Assembly (NCBI GenBank): GCA_007644065.1
Contig: VJWN01000001.1
Coordinates: 3,052,340-3,116,339, forward strand
Length of the DNA stretch: 64,000 bases
DNA from: Margaritispora aquatica
Taxonomy: Eukaryota > Ascomycota > Leotiomycetes > Helotiales > Discinellaceae
Direction of reading: 5' to 3'
Shown here: positions 1 to 10,891 of the stretch, piece after piece
Numbering within the stretch: position 1 is the first letter of the stretch
Layout: each line of letters opens with the position of its first letter
The notes under the pieces: model-generated
Seen by the model: only the letters and a program-made list of their open reading frames with translations
Told to the model about the DNA's origin: nothing
Database searches by the model: none
Program-made: the position numbers and the translations under genes

Positions 1-515
1 GGATGAAGGGGAGGGAGGTAACAAAGAAGTTGGTATGTTATCTCTATTGTCACTCTTAGGCGTAAGTGAGTGAGTAAAAGCTAATTGGTTATCAGGACGA
101 GTTGTGTATCGAACCTACTTCGTATGGCACGAGGTGGTATCTCACTCTCTTCGGCTACTCGATTCCCTTCCCAGCTCAGCTTCGCGTGTGGGATGTGTTT
201 ATGCTACTGGGTGATTCGGAGCCTTTACCTTACAGCTCGCATCCTTCTCAGAGTATCAAATCTCCCCCTGTTTCTCCTGTTTCAAATGGGAGTGCAGATG
301 CGGGTGAAGCGGTCGATTTCAGAGGTGGTCTCGACATCCTGCACGCTACGAGCGCGGCGCTCATTGATGGCACGAGGGAGATCCTCCTCGATTCCGACTT
401 TGAGAATGCAATGAAGGTCCTTACGAGTTGGATCCCAGTCAAGGATGAGGAGTTGTTGATGCGTGTTACGAAGGCGGAGTGGAAGTTGGGGAGAAAGGGT
501 GGGAGGGCGAGGTGA
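1..515 (+). CDS. TBC-domain Rab GTPase-activating protein, C-terminal part (5' truncated by window edge)
   Basis: Exons visible: <1-32 and 96-515, with a 63-nt intron (GTATGT at 33, AG at 94-95). The second exon reads through a stretch of the form RWYLTLFGYSIPFPAQLRVWD, which is the late TBC helix pattern (W-hydrophobic-LTLF...P...LR-WD). It is followed by the helix that ends TBC domains and a short basic tail closing in RKGGRAR and a TGA stop at 513-515. TBC proteins stimulate GTP hydrolysis by Rab GTPases in vesicle traffic. The catalytic Arg and Gln fingers lie upstream of the window, so activity cannot be judged. The family call is firm; the subfamily is not determinable. Confidence 0.8.
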
Positions 516-741
516 TGATTGATTATGTGGCTTACGCTTGACGTGACTACGAATTCCAGCCTTTGGCAAGGCGTTTCTTTTGTTTTTACTGTGCAGCGGG
601 GAGAGGGTGGAAGAGGTGAAAAGAGAGGTGTGGAGGATGGTTTTGATTCCGTCTGATTTCATTTGTACTGCGCGTATCCCTTGGGGCTGTTGTTTGTTTC
701 ATCGCATTATACCACACCACGGCATACCACGGCATAGCATA

Positions 742-776
742 GGTAGGTATGTAGGTACCAGACCTACCTACCTACC
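742..776. repeat. Imperfect inverted repeat of GGTA/TACC units
   Basis: A 15-nt arm (742-756) is separated by five bases from a 15-nt arm (762-776) that is its reverse complement with one mismatch. The arms are made of TAGG/CCTA tetranucleotides, so the hairpin may simply be a by-product of a tetranucleotide repeat. It lies about 230 nt after the stop of the TBC gene. Confidence 0.6.
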
Positions 777-1120
777 GGGTGGGCGGGCACGGCTGGCTGT
801 CTGTCTATCTGTCTTTTAGTCTCTACGACTGTTTTCTTGACTCGGATCAAGGCGTTGAGGGACATGTACTGCATTATTTTTTTGTTTTTTTTTTGGTTGG
901 ATTCTTGAGATTGTTGGGAGGAGAAGGAGATGGAGGAGAGAATGATACCCCACTGAATGAGAGAATTGGAGAATTGAGATAGGAGATAGGAAGCTGTTTA
1001 TAGTAGTAATTGATGTTGGTGGTGGTGGTGGTGATGGTGTTGGTGAGGACAAAGAGAAGGATGAAGGTGAAGACGGCGATGAGGATGAGGATCAAAAAGA
1101 CATGGTGATTAGTTAATTGT

Positions 1121-1162
1121 TGGATGGATGGATGGACGGATGGACGGACGGATGGACGGATA
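1121..1162 (+). repeat. GGAT/GGAC tetranucleotide microsatellite
   Basis: About ten successive four-base units alternate between GGAT and GGAC. A GGT-rich tract (about 1016-1045) lies just upstream and a CT dinucleotide tract (1232-1259) just downstream. No coding context. Confidence 0.85.
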
Positions 1163-1227
1163 AGAAGTAAATAGGTGGATAATAGTAATTTATAAGTACA
1201 TACAGTAACTCTCATACAACCATGGTT

Positions 1228-1231
<4 letters not shown>

Positions 1232-1259
<28 letters not shown>
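1232..1259 (+). repeat. CT dinucleotide microsatellite
   Basis: Fourteen uninterrupted TC units. Such tracts are common in fungal promoters and intergenic DNA; no gene is close enough to assign a role. Confidence 0.9.
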
Positions 1260-1262
<3 letters not shown>

Positions 1263-2503
1263 AACTTTCGGTTAGTCAAGACTTTGCACACTAGAGGTAA
1301 GCTAGGATGAGTTCTAAGCTTAAGTGATTTTCCGTTTGTTCCTTTGGGATAAGATACAAGATGTACATATTTGGGTTGATGGGGTGTGACGGTAAGTAAG
1401 TGAGGGGATGGCAGAGTAATGGGAGAGAGAGGGTAGTAGTTTCATTCGGGGCATTGAGGTAAGCGAATGATTTTTTAATTTTTTTAAGAGTTTTGTTTTT
1501 TAGCTAAATTATATCCCAGGATAACATATATAAACATTCCAAGAGAAAAACAAAGGCTCAAAAACTGAAAGAGGAAGAGCCAAAAGTTGCGGTAGACGTT
1601 TCCACTGGGACATAGTTAGGATTGATGGATTTAAAAGCTGGGCTGTTGGAAAGTGACTTACTCTCCAAAAAACCCATTTGGGTCCAAAACCAAAAACTCC
1701 AAAAACCAACTCCGAACTCCACACCAACTCCATCTCCGACCCCAAAGCCCACCCAATGTCCAAGGTTTCTCTCTGTTTTATTGTTAGTGATTCAATCCTT
1801 GGCCAAGTCTCAAAATGTAACCTTGATGATGTACACCGAGGATAATATACTCGCAGGACTTACTCTCGGTAGTGTGGCTCTCCTGGGAGGGCGCCAGCCT
1901 TCATGGTGGGGAGGGGGGGAGGAGGAGGATAGGAGGGAGAAGGAGGAGGAGAATGATCGACCGAGTTGATGAAGCTGAGGGAGATGGGGTCCGCTCCGGA
2001 CGAAAGCGCGCGAGACGGTCCCGCAGGACGAAGAGTTTCGCCTGGTCTGTTTTGGCAGTTAGTGGTGGTGAACCCGAAATCTGGATGAATTGTGAAAAGG
2101 ACTTGAGGATGTTGACATACTGTTCCCAGGCTTGCTCCCGATGGGGCTTCTTTCCTCTTCTTTCTTTCATCGCTATTGATATGTGTTAGTGTCTTGTGTG
2201 GCAGAGATGCTGAAGTTCGACAGCACACGTCTGAGGACGAGATGACAGAAACACTAAGAGATCTTGAATGAAGAACATTATACGTACTGCTGGACATTTT
2301 TGCGTTGCTTGAAGAAAATTAAAAGAGAAAAAGAAGAAGAAACTGAACTCGTCAAGATTGTATGGGAGATTGGCCATGGCTATCCATACTTGAGGCAGTC
2401 ACCTATTTCGGCAGCGTTCCTTCCTCAAAGCACTTCCACTGTCACTGTTCATGAAATATCTCGCTGACCAGTTCTCCTTCCCACCGTGTTTGAGGCCATT
2501 CTT

Positions 2504-2544
2504 TACTCTCTCTACTCTCTCTACTCTCTCTACTCTCTCTACTC
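2504..2544 (+). repeat. 9-bp tandem repeat (TACTCTCTC unit)
   Basis: The adenines fall at 2505, 2514, 2523, 2532 and 2541, giving an exact 9-base period over about four and a half copies inside a longer pyrimidine-rich stretch. It lies about 590 nt upstream of the start of the gene at 3135. Confidence 0.85.
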
Positions 2545-3134
2545 CCCCCACATCACTTACATTCTCTATTCCTATCATACACATTCGTTTTTTCTATTAT
2601 ATCCATCCTCCCTTTCTGTCATACACATTCTCTCTCTCTATTATGTATATTCTCCCTTCTCCCTTTTCATTACACACATTCTATCTCTCTCCCTCGGTCT
2701 CCCTATTCAGACGTTCTGGCATATCGAAAAGCTCTTCGAGAATCCGAAAAGTTCTACTTGTAACTGATTATTAGCCAATATCTCCCCACGATCATCATAT
2801 TTTGCAGTACACTCACCGACATGCAAGAAACCAAGCATCAGACGTTTTCCCTACAGCTCGAATATTTCGAAAAGAGAATATAACTGCAATAATTCAGCCT
2901 TCTACCAGTAGGTAATCGAAGGCAAGTGGTTCCACAGTATCCTATCCTCGCCTATGTTAGAAAGGCACTAACTAACATCATGCTAGGACGTTGACCACAA
3001 CCACCTTCCCCGCAACTGCATATCGAACAACCACGACCAAGAACCATAACCATATACAAAAACTAAACACGTACGAAAACGAACGCAAATTTTCCTACAC
3101 GACTTCCACAGAGTGAATCAGCAACACATCAAAC

Positions 3135-3593
3135 ATGGGTTATCTACCTTCCATATCTGATGTCCTACAATTCATCGGCCGTTTCGTCATTGACGCCCTC
3201 ATATTCTATTGGATGCAAGGACAATACTCCGCCTGGGAGTACTACCAGGCACCGATCCTACGTCCGGACGAGACGCAACGCCAGTACGGTCCACGTCGGT
3301 CAGTGCTTGGCCACATGGAGAGGACGATCTGGTACACGGAGCACAAGTTTGGGGACGGCGAGGAGTGCAAGCAGTGGTTTCGCGAGCGCATGGAGGAGAT
3401 CCCCGTGCAGGAACTGCGTCATTGGGATGATTTGATGCAGGCGGACCCGGTGCGTTTCAGTGTCTCGGAGCAGAAGTTGAGGGAACGACGTGTGAGGGAG
3501 AGGGAGGTGAGGGAGAGAGAAGTGAGAGGGGCGGAGGAGTTGAGAGAGGCGTGGGAGGCTGCGGAGGCTGAGTGGATGGAGAAGACTGAGTAG
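3135..3593 (+). CDS. Small conserved-looking membrane-anchored coiled-coil protein, function unknown
   Basis: Intronless frame of 152 residues with an ATG in an A-rich leader context (AAACATGGG). Residues about 12-28 are hydrophobic and could form one membrane anchor or a hydrophobic helix. The middle is aromatic and charged. The last 50 residues are almost entirely Arg, Glu and Ala, with a repeated REREV pattern predicted to form a long charged helix or coiled coil. I do not recognise the family. The codon pattern and the sharp change in composition at start and stop favour a real gene over a chance frame. Nothing in the neighbourhood suggests a function. Confidence 0.6.
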   Translation: MGYLPSISDVLQFIGRFVIDALIFYWMQGQYSAWEYYQAPILRPDETQRQYGPRRSVLGHMERTIWYTEHKFGDGEECKQWFRERMEEIPVQELRHWDDLMQADPVRFSVSEQKLRERRVREREVREREVRGAEELREAWEAAEAEWMEKTE

Positions 3594-4284
3594 TTTTTGG
3601 TGGCTAAGGAGAAAAAAAATGGTAGGAAGGCTGGGAAAAGAAGAGCTGAAGGGTTGGTTATTTATTGGGGATTTTCACGATTTGGGTTCATATTTGTGGA
3701 TCGATGGAAAAATATTGTTCTAGACACACACCTGGGAAAGATTTTGCTTAGCTGTGTTGTTTGTGTTAGCTCAAGACACTTATCTATGAAAGGAGATACC
3801 GATACTGATTGTTAGGAGACCCTGCTGTTGGGAAGGTCCTCTTTTCAAGACAGTCGGAACAACATTGTCTTCGTTGGGGAAAACGGCTGAAAATGGCAAG
3901 TTGGAGCATTATTGATTTTTGGTTGAACATGGCTGGAGATATTTTCTTTATGAGGCCTATGCTTTTGGATTTTGAGTCATATTGCACCAAATAGACGAAT
4001 GATAATTGAATGATTTGCATCTGAAACGGATATTAACTTGCTATTATACAATGTGCTGAGTCATACAATGTGCTGAGAAGTAATTAGATCGCTACGGATC
4101 AGATCAGATCAAATGATGTCCAATGCAAAGTGGAAAGAATTACACTCCACCCAATATAACATCCGCTCGAACACCACGCTCCAGAATACGACTACTAAGA
4201 CACACTTTAAGACCGCACTTCAACACAACACCACCACACAATACCACATACCAGCAAACCAACCCAACCCACCAACCCACCCGC
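3594..4284. other. Convergent intergenic region
   Basis: Lies between the 3' ends of the gene at 3135 (+) and the transporter gene (-). AT-rich 3' flanking DNA with a short duplicated phrase (ACAATGTGCTGAG twice near 4049-4078). No gene seen. Confidence 0.6.
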
Positions 4285-5368
4285 TCATGTGGCCTTCTCC
4301 TTCATCCTCTCGCTCGCGCCTTTAATCATGGTGCTCAGATCTCCAACGGGCATCTTACTCACGAACGGCAAGTCCATGATGGCGAACATGATCGCCATGA
4401 GCAGATACCAGCCCACCATGGCTGCAACGAAGAACGCGCCTCCGGTTGCCTTGAGCAGTCTGGCGCCTAGGACAGCGTGGCCTTGGCTGAGGTTCCAGAA
4501 GGCGCCGGATGCGAAACCGCTATAGAGAGGGTGAGGTTAGTTAGGTGTTCTTTGTTGTTTGGGCGTTGGGAGTTGGAGGGGGATAGGGATGGATATGGAG
4601 GGAGGGAAATGTAGGCTTGTGGGTGATGGATCGAGGCAAGTTCTCTAGACAAGAGGCTTTGGGGATAATGGTATAAGGAAACGGCAAAATCTCACAAGCC
4701 CATCGTAGCTCCAATGAAAATGAGCACAAAGCACAGATTCGTCCTCAATGAGCAAATCAGAAAGATCAACGACAATACGCCCATGAATACCGCATAGAAC
4801 GCATAAGAGTTGATGAACCCAGGCGTCTGCGTTTGCGATGGATTGGCTGGATCCGTGTACGCTGACACGGCGCCGTAGAAGGGCATCAGTGTGACGTGGA
4901 AGACGACGAAGTGTGCGCCGTAGGAGAGAAATACGACGGCTGGGAAGGTGTTGCCGAGGAGGAGTTCGAGAACGCCGCAGATGATGAGGAGCATGCCGCC
5001 GAAGAAAATGTTGACTGGGCTGTGATAGTGTTAGTCTGGACGTGATGATACACAAGAGTAAGCGTCTGACCCAGTTGCATTGAGTCCTGCGGCTCCTCGC
5101 CAGCCCATCAGTTCGGCTGAGACGGGGGAGAGAGCAACTAGGAAGCCGATGAGTGCACTGTTGGTGATATGTTAGAAGGTAGGTAGCGAGGTGTTCAAGA
5201 AGTGATTCGAACATACAGTGGTGTGGGATTTCCAAAGGTTTCTCGAAGATTGCCTTTGACTGCATTTTTAGGAGATAGGTAGAGCTTCTCAAAGAGTTCA
5301 GGAGAAATGCTGAGAGATTCCTCTCTGCGAAGGGAGGGCAAAAGATCAGCTGCTGTTGATTCACTCAT
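4285..5368 (-). CDS. GPR1/FUN34/YaaH-family transporter (acetate/ammonium type)
   Basis: Four exons on the minus strand: 5217-5368, 5071-5157, 4696-5019 and 4285-4519, giving 265 residues. Branch point CTAAC is visible in the 51-nt second intron. The spliced protein has the family signature FGNPTP (around residue 45) before the first membrane helix. Next comes an SPVSAELMGWRG segment, then several hydrophobic helices, and a C-terminal GAFWNLSQGHAVLGARL segment. These match the six-helix AceTr family (bacterial SatP, yeast Ady2/Ato), which moves acetate and related small molecules across the plasma membrane. The length is typical. The short N-terminal cytosolic tail is Ser- and Glu-rich. Family call is strong; the exact substrate is not determinable. 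Confidence 0.92.
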
Positions 5369-6694
5369 GTTGTCGTTCGTCTATTCCAGGCGTTCGAATC
5401 CAATGAACTCTTCAAAGAGAACAATCTCGTCAAATTTCAAAGACAGAAATCTCGTCAGTTCTTTCGCGTTGCTCACACCAACACTTGGAAGCCATCGCAA
5501 CGAGATGAGGAGGACAAGCACTCTTAAACAAACGTTCCCAGAAAGTATCGCAAGCCCCCTCAGCGGCCCAGAAGCTGGGGTATACTAGCATTACCAGTGA
5601 ATTGTCCAGTCACCAACTCCCAAGCGACAAGCACCCAATTGAGAACGCTCGTCGAAAGGACACGAAGGGGTCTTTCGCTAGATCTAGCTCTGTCATCCCG
5701 TGGAAAGAGATCTACTACTGTCAAGCTACTGCACGGATTTATGCTCAACCATAAATGCCAATGCTTCTTGCAATTTCCCCTCAATTGCCTACCCGAACCT
5801 AGGAAGGCTGTCTGTACCTCTGTATATGAAGTGACGTCTATGAGGTGCCATCTCAGCTTCGGACGACAGGCAGTTATGTGCCGTTGAACACCATCCCCGC
5901 TTCCCCCAGACTCGCTTGGCTGTGGTAGCGTATTTGAGGCTACCCTGGTGGACTAGCTCAGATCTTGACTCGTAGCGGAAAATGGCCGCTCTCAGCCAAA
6001 GATCAAGAAGTGGGAATGATGGACGCTGCGACACTTCATATGTACACTTCATTCGGAATCTTTATCTGTCCTGGAGATCTAGCAAATAATGCAATAAAAC
6101 ATTTTCTTCCATGGTTCCCACAGAAAATGCAAAACCCGTGCCTGCGCCTGCGCCAAGAGTCAACTACTTGACAAGATCGAGATCTTCATGCAAAATGGGA
6201 AACATGTCGTAGTTTCCTTCTCTTCACACTAACCATGCACCTGAAACGAAACAAATAATGCGTAAGGGAATAGCAGGCTCACTAGAGCTGAGGAGTACCA
6301 AAACCCTTCCTTAGATGTAACCTGTTTCAATAAGAATACCATTATTGTTGTCCTGCGGAAGCTGTGTTGAATTTTGCTGCCAAATTGCGGAAATGATGGC
6401 AGCCCTGCTCTTGCCGAACCATGCAACGCATTCTAGATGACCTCCAGTATCTAATAATAGCAGTTGTGAGTTTCAATCCGGCGCAGTCCAGTCCACGGTA
6501 TGCTATTTCAAAATTCGATCAGTTCACCAATAAATACCAGCATTCTAAGTTTTCCCAAAAGGTGTACATCATGTGGAAACGAAGTGTTCATCAATTCTCG
6601 AATTTGGCTAAATGCAGCACTTTCTTTGGCTCATCGAGCGACTAATGCCATGATTTAACACCCCCAAACCGACCCGATGACAGAGGAGAACCTT
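5369..6694. other. Intergenic region without recognised gene
   Basis: Contains the promoter of the transporter (right end reads leftward) and the 3' flank of the eL27 gene. Only short overlapping frames in several phases; no family motif, tRNA or repeat was recognised. Confidence 0.6.
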
Positions 6695-7330
6695 TCAAAA
6701 TCCTACGAATTATGTTAGTATTGCCTTGTTGAGCCACAGTTCCGGTGTACGTACTAAGAGGAGTGAAGAACCAGCGGTTTTTGCCTGACGTGTATCTCTC
6801 CTCCAATGCCTTCTTCACGGTCTTCTTCGCATCCTCACGCTGGGAAACCTCCTTGAAGGTGTCGGCAGTAACAACTCCCTTCAGTCCTTCCAACTCAAGA
6901 GTGTATCTTGTTGGCATCAAGTGGTTGTAGTTGATAACCTTGATGAATGGCTTGACCTTAGATCGCTTTGTTTGGCGGGTCTTGGACATGCGGCGGGTGA
7001 TTTGCGATGGGTAACGCTCGATACCGGCGACCAGTGCGTGAGGGTATGGGTGAGACTTGTTTCCAGAATCCTGGGGTTGGATGATGACGACCTATTCAGT
7101 TGTCCCATCAGCCCTCGTTCTCCAATTTCCTCCCTTTCCAATCTGCCAGCTTCCATTCTCTCCTCTGCAGTTGTTCGCGCGATCGAATGTGGTATGAATT
7201 TACCTTCTTGCCGGCAAATCTGCCCCGGGTGATAATGGCAACTCGGCCAACCTTAAGGACTGCAATTGAAATGTCAGTAATTCTGTATTCCCAGCTGCCA
7301 AAGATATTCGAGGCGCAACTCACACTTCAT
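6695..7330 (-). CDS. rpl27: 60S ribosomal protein eL27
   Basis: Four exons: 7324-7330, 7204-7259, 6755-7091 and 6695-6702, coding 135 residues, the usual eL27 length. The start reads [21 protein letters not shown] (the KOW motif), the middle [12 protein letters not shown], then [21 protein letters not shown], and the end [10 protein letters not shown], all eL27 hallmarks. Two coding pieces are tiny: the first exon contributes only seven coding bases (Met, Lys and the first base of Phe) and the last only eight (completing Arg, Phe and the stop). Reading straight through the last intron would replace the conserved RF end with about 40 unrelated residues. The protein sits on the large ribosomal subunit. 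Confidence 0.96.
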
Positions 7331-8448
7331 CTCGACGTGTGTTGGGTGTCGATGTTTTGTCGTGTGGTCGCTGAAATTCGAGATAGCAAAATTGTTCAAT
7401 TCGATTGTGCGTTGAGGGGAGCCATGCCCTAAGAAGACTAGCTTCATCTGCCGACCATGTGACCCAGCCTCTGATGGACGGGATTTCCAACTTGATCACA
7501 TGATCACATCCTGCTTATGTAACATGAGACTTTGCTCTCGAACCTACAGTTCATCCTCGCTTATATGCTGTTTCACTTCACGTCCCTATCGCCATGACCT
7601 TCAATTCATCTCAAGACAAAAAGCTGAAGACCGCAATAAGCTGCCAGAAATTTCAATAGTCTCGTGTCAGTGCTAGGATCTCCGATTAGTTTCAAGGAGA
7701 GATTCTGGAGGCCATGGTAGTCTTGGTGACCTACGGAATTTTTTGATCCGGGTCCAAGCCAGATGCTTGACTTGCACATTGTCAATGCTTGAATCGATTT
7801 TTAAGATGTTTGTTTGAGGATCTACTTCCACTGTTTCACCCATCCCTCCCGCAAACAATGCTTGGGACGTTTTTCAGGTCTGCTATTGGTAGTGCTAAAT
7901 GCTTGATTCTTGGTGATCATCGATCATTGGAAGATCCTCGAAGCACAACAGTTGCTGCGTCTCGAGAAATCCTAGATCAAAGTCTTTCTCCTGGAGTGAA
8001 GTCGAGTCGCCGCAGGGAATACACCGCAGGGAGACTGATGAGCACTCAAAGCATAATTTTATCGCCAAGCATTTGTTTTGCTGCACTTTGACTGTACAAA
8101 CTCGGTCCCCTCGTGGCGTGCACAAACATTTGGAACCAAGGTCTAAGAACAAGAAGTCTTGGTAAGACTCCGTGAAGCTTCACAGCCTCTCTGCATCTCT
8201 GAATGGAGCCACCAATTTGTTTCCAAGGGCTGGGCATGCATCAGCTATTTTCCTTGCCTCCTGAGTTCTTCAGTCAATGAAGTCTGGGCATCAACATAAA
8301 AGATGAGATCAACCCATCCATTCTTTCACTCATCCACTCATCACATTCTCCAATCATCTTCAGATCTCCATCTTTCCTTCGCCTTATTTCTTCTTTTTTT
8401 TATAATTCGTTTATTGCCGGTCAATAACTCTTTTTAATCAACTTCAAA
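7331..8448. other. Divergent promoter region between eL27 and the Egh16-type gene
   Basis: No gene recognised. The eL27 promoter reads left from about 7330; the right-hand 200 bases (about 8250-8448) are CT-rich leader-like sequence before the ATG at 8449. Only unsupported short frames lie between. Confidence 0.55.
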
Positions 8449-9264
8449 ATGGTTTCTATCAAGTCTCTTCTCGTTGCTCTCGCTGCTAGCCAGCTTGTTG
8501 CTGGCCACGGTGCTATTGTTAAGGCTGTTGGAGATATGGGAGGCAATGGAACTGCTCTCGGCAGTGAGTTCACACCTTTACATTTCTTCTATAGTAATTT
8601 GAGCCTCCAACTGACAGTCCTTAGTTGACGCTGCTACTCCTCGTGATGGCACCAAGCGAGACCCATTCCAGGCCGATTCTACTCGCTTCAAGAACGCTGC
8701 CGCAGATCAATGCGGTGAGACTCTCGGAGGCGGAACCAACGACCCAGCTGCCCAGATCCCAAAGATGCTCGCTGCAAACGGTGGCCAGATGCCCCAGATC
8801 TCCGCAGGTGGTATGGTCATGATGACTCTTCACCAAGTCAACGGTGATGGAGCTGGTCCATACGAGTGCATGATCGATAGCACTGGTGCCGGAACCCAAT
8901 GGACAGCAATGGCAGTTGTTACCAATGTGCCCGGCAAGAACTCCAGGAGTCAAGCCAAGGCAACTGACTTCGTATGTTGATCTCTTCGCTTGATTTGACA
9001 TCGCTAACTCCCATCTAGCCTCTGACAGCCAAGGTTGCAGCTGACCAGACATGTACTGGCTCAGTCGCAGGAATGTCGGGTGTCTGCATGGTTAGATGCA
9101 ACAACGCTGCGGGTAAGTGACATCTTTCTACACAAACACGCATGTACTAACAACATCGATTAGGCGCCGGACCTTTCGGAGGATGCGTCCCAGTTCAGAT
9201 GGCAGCAGCGGCTCCAGCTGCTGGTGCCGCCACGAAGAGACGTTCAAAGCTCATCCAAGCATAG
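8449..9264 (+). CDS. Secreted Egh16/GAS1-like (MAS3-type) protein
   Basis: Four exons: 8449-8563, 8625-8971, 9019-9112 and 9164-9264, coding 218 residues. An acceptor at 8624 is needed, since using the AG at 8616-8617 brings an early stop. Residues 1-19 form a signal peptide with predicted cleavage before His20 (VAG/HGAIV). The body has the family phrases KRDPFQADSTRF, CGETLGGG, TLHQVNGDGAGPYEC, NVPGKNSR and CNNAAGAGPFGGC, with paired cysteines. This is the fungal Egh16H/GEgh16 family, which includes appressorium-associated GAS1 and GAS2 of Magnaporthe; several members affect virulence. The C terminus is Ala-rich and then basic. Biochemical activity in the family is unsettled. The N-terminal mature histidine is discussed among the findings. 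Confidence 0.88.
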
Positions 9265-10891
9265 GTGGATCTATGCACCCTTCTAGCGTATCGGCTGGAG
9301 TTTCCGATAAAGAACGTAATGGGGGGAAGGACGAAGAACTGTTAACTGTTGATCAAATTCCAGTCCTTACAGTAGTAACACAGTCGATCATTAATGAAAT
9401 TTCTATTATTACCTAACCTATTTGCTCTAAGCTGTACCTACAGTCTCTTGATAACGATCATATCATCAATGATCAATCATCCATGCTGATTATTCCGTGA
9501 TTATTGCCTTCGCACAGTTCAAATTGAGCCATTTGCAGTTTGAGTTGTGAAAAGAAGCCAGTTTATGCCTCGCTTAGCAAAACCTAGCAGAATCAACTCG
9601 CATAGAACTCCAACACACTTCAAACGCCTAATTGACTCTCTAATGAAATAGCATTATATGACATTCAACAAGCATCTGTAGCTAGTCGCTGCGTCGTGGT
9701 ACTCTTTCCCCTGAACGTCATTCTAAATAAGGACTAACTCATTATATTTCTTATATTTTTGCCCACTATTTTCCACGTTATGGTTTATAAGTTAGGTAAT
9801 TGCAATATCCATTCTTCGGAAATTTGGTACATGCAAGTTCTGCCAAAAAGACTCCTTTGTATTTCTCGAAATTTTGATATCTGAGGATGGATCTGAAACA
9901 TCTTTTGGTCACACTTCCTTCATCATATGGAACACTGTCCGTAAGGTAGCGTATGGTCTTGCCTCTAAAAATTCTGGTTCTTGACTTTAACAATTTGCGA
10001 ATAGGGAATACAAACTTGGAAACAGAAGAGGGGTGGGTTCATTAAAGTGGTAAGGGAAGCAGGAGAGGAACGAAAATGAAGAACACATGAAAAATGGAGT
10101 GGAGCAATAATCTAGTCTTCTGGGTATTTTCAACCTGAATAAGTCTAATCATGTAGGTGTTGAGCATAGGGCAACAGCGCTTATGATATATCTTCTACCA
10201 AAAGATAGTACGCCGATCGATGTTTATTGGAGCCTCCATCTTTTGTTAATGAGGAACGATGATTGTTCTTAGAGCGCCGGATTTTTTTTTCTTCAAGATG
10301 CAGAGGTGATCAATTTTGAAAGAAAGAGTTTGATAGATTCGATAATAAAATGTGATCGATGTCACCTCAAAGACAACAACACTTGTTTATAGCCACGCCA
10401 GTGGCCAATTGGCTGCTCCACTACGGAGGTATACGAGCCGATCCGTTGAAGATACCAGGGCGAATTAACAAGTTGACAGATTTGAAAGTGCGCTATTTGG
10501 TCTTATAATCATCAAGGTAACCCAATGATTGTCGATAACTTCTATGCTTGGATTGAAGACTATGATCATTGGTCTATGATGTTGTGGTTCCTATGCGCTG
10601 TCAAATGTGCTGGATCACAATGTTTGGTGCGTTGAGTGTATTATTTGGTTGCCCCCAGCAACCAACCCATGTTTATTTTGAGGCCGGCGCTTGCCTTTTT
10701 GATAAGCAAACCCGTTTAACCATACCTTACCCACCACAATTTCGTCCGGAGCTTGGAATCGTTACCTTATCCTCCATACCATATTACTGCACTGCTATCG
10801 CGGGTTTTCAAAGATTCAGTGAGGTTGTTCTTTAGGGAATCCTTGACGTGCCTCCCGTCACCATTATACATTCCGCATCTACACACTCAAT
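9265..10891. other. Intergenic region without recognised gene
   Basis: About 1.6 kb of AT-rich DNA. A 71-codon frame on the minus strand (9778-9993) has a protein-like look but no start context, no introns that extend it and no family I recognise. The right end is the promoter and leader of the giant gene. Confidence 0.55.

Larger units (their letters stand above)
516..3134. other. Long gene-poor interval rich in simple repeats
   Basis: No convincing gene was found over 2.6 kb. It holds the 3' flank of the TBC gene, several microsatellites (listed separately), an imperfect hairpin at 742-776, and the upstream region of the small gene at 3135, which includes a pyrimidine-rich stretch around 2500-2700. 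Open frames at 1622-1969 (+) and 1860-2297 (-) are low-complexity and lack family resemblance. Confidence 0.6.

Noticed and set aside
1860..2297. 145-codon minus-strand frame
   Set aside because: Proline- and serine-rich low-complexity sequence from a GGA-rich tract, no start context, no splice support.
5392..5401. GTTCGAATCC, a match to a tRNA B box
   Set aside because: No A box, acceptor stem or cloverleaf can be formed upstream, and it overlaps the leader of the transporter gene.
9778..9993. 71-codon minus-strand frame
   Set aside because: Looks mildly protein-like but is short, isolated and not extendable through plausible introns.
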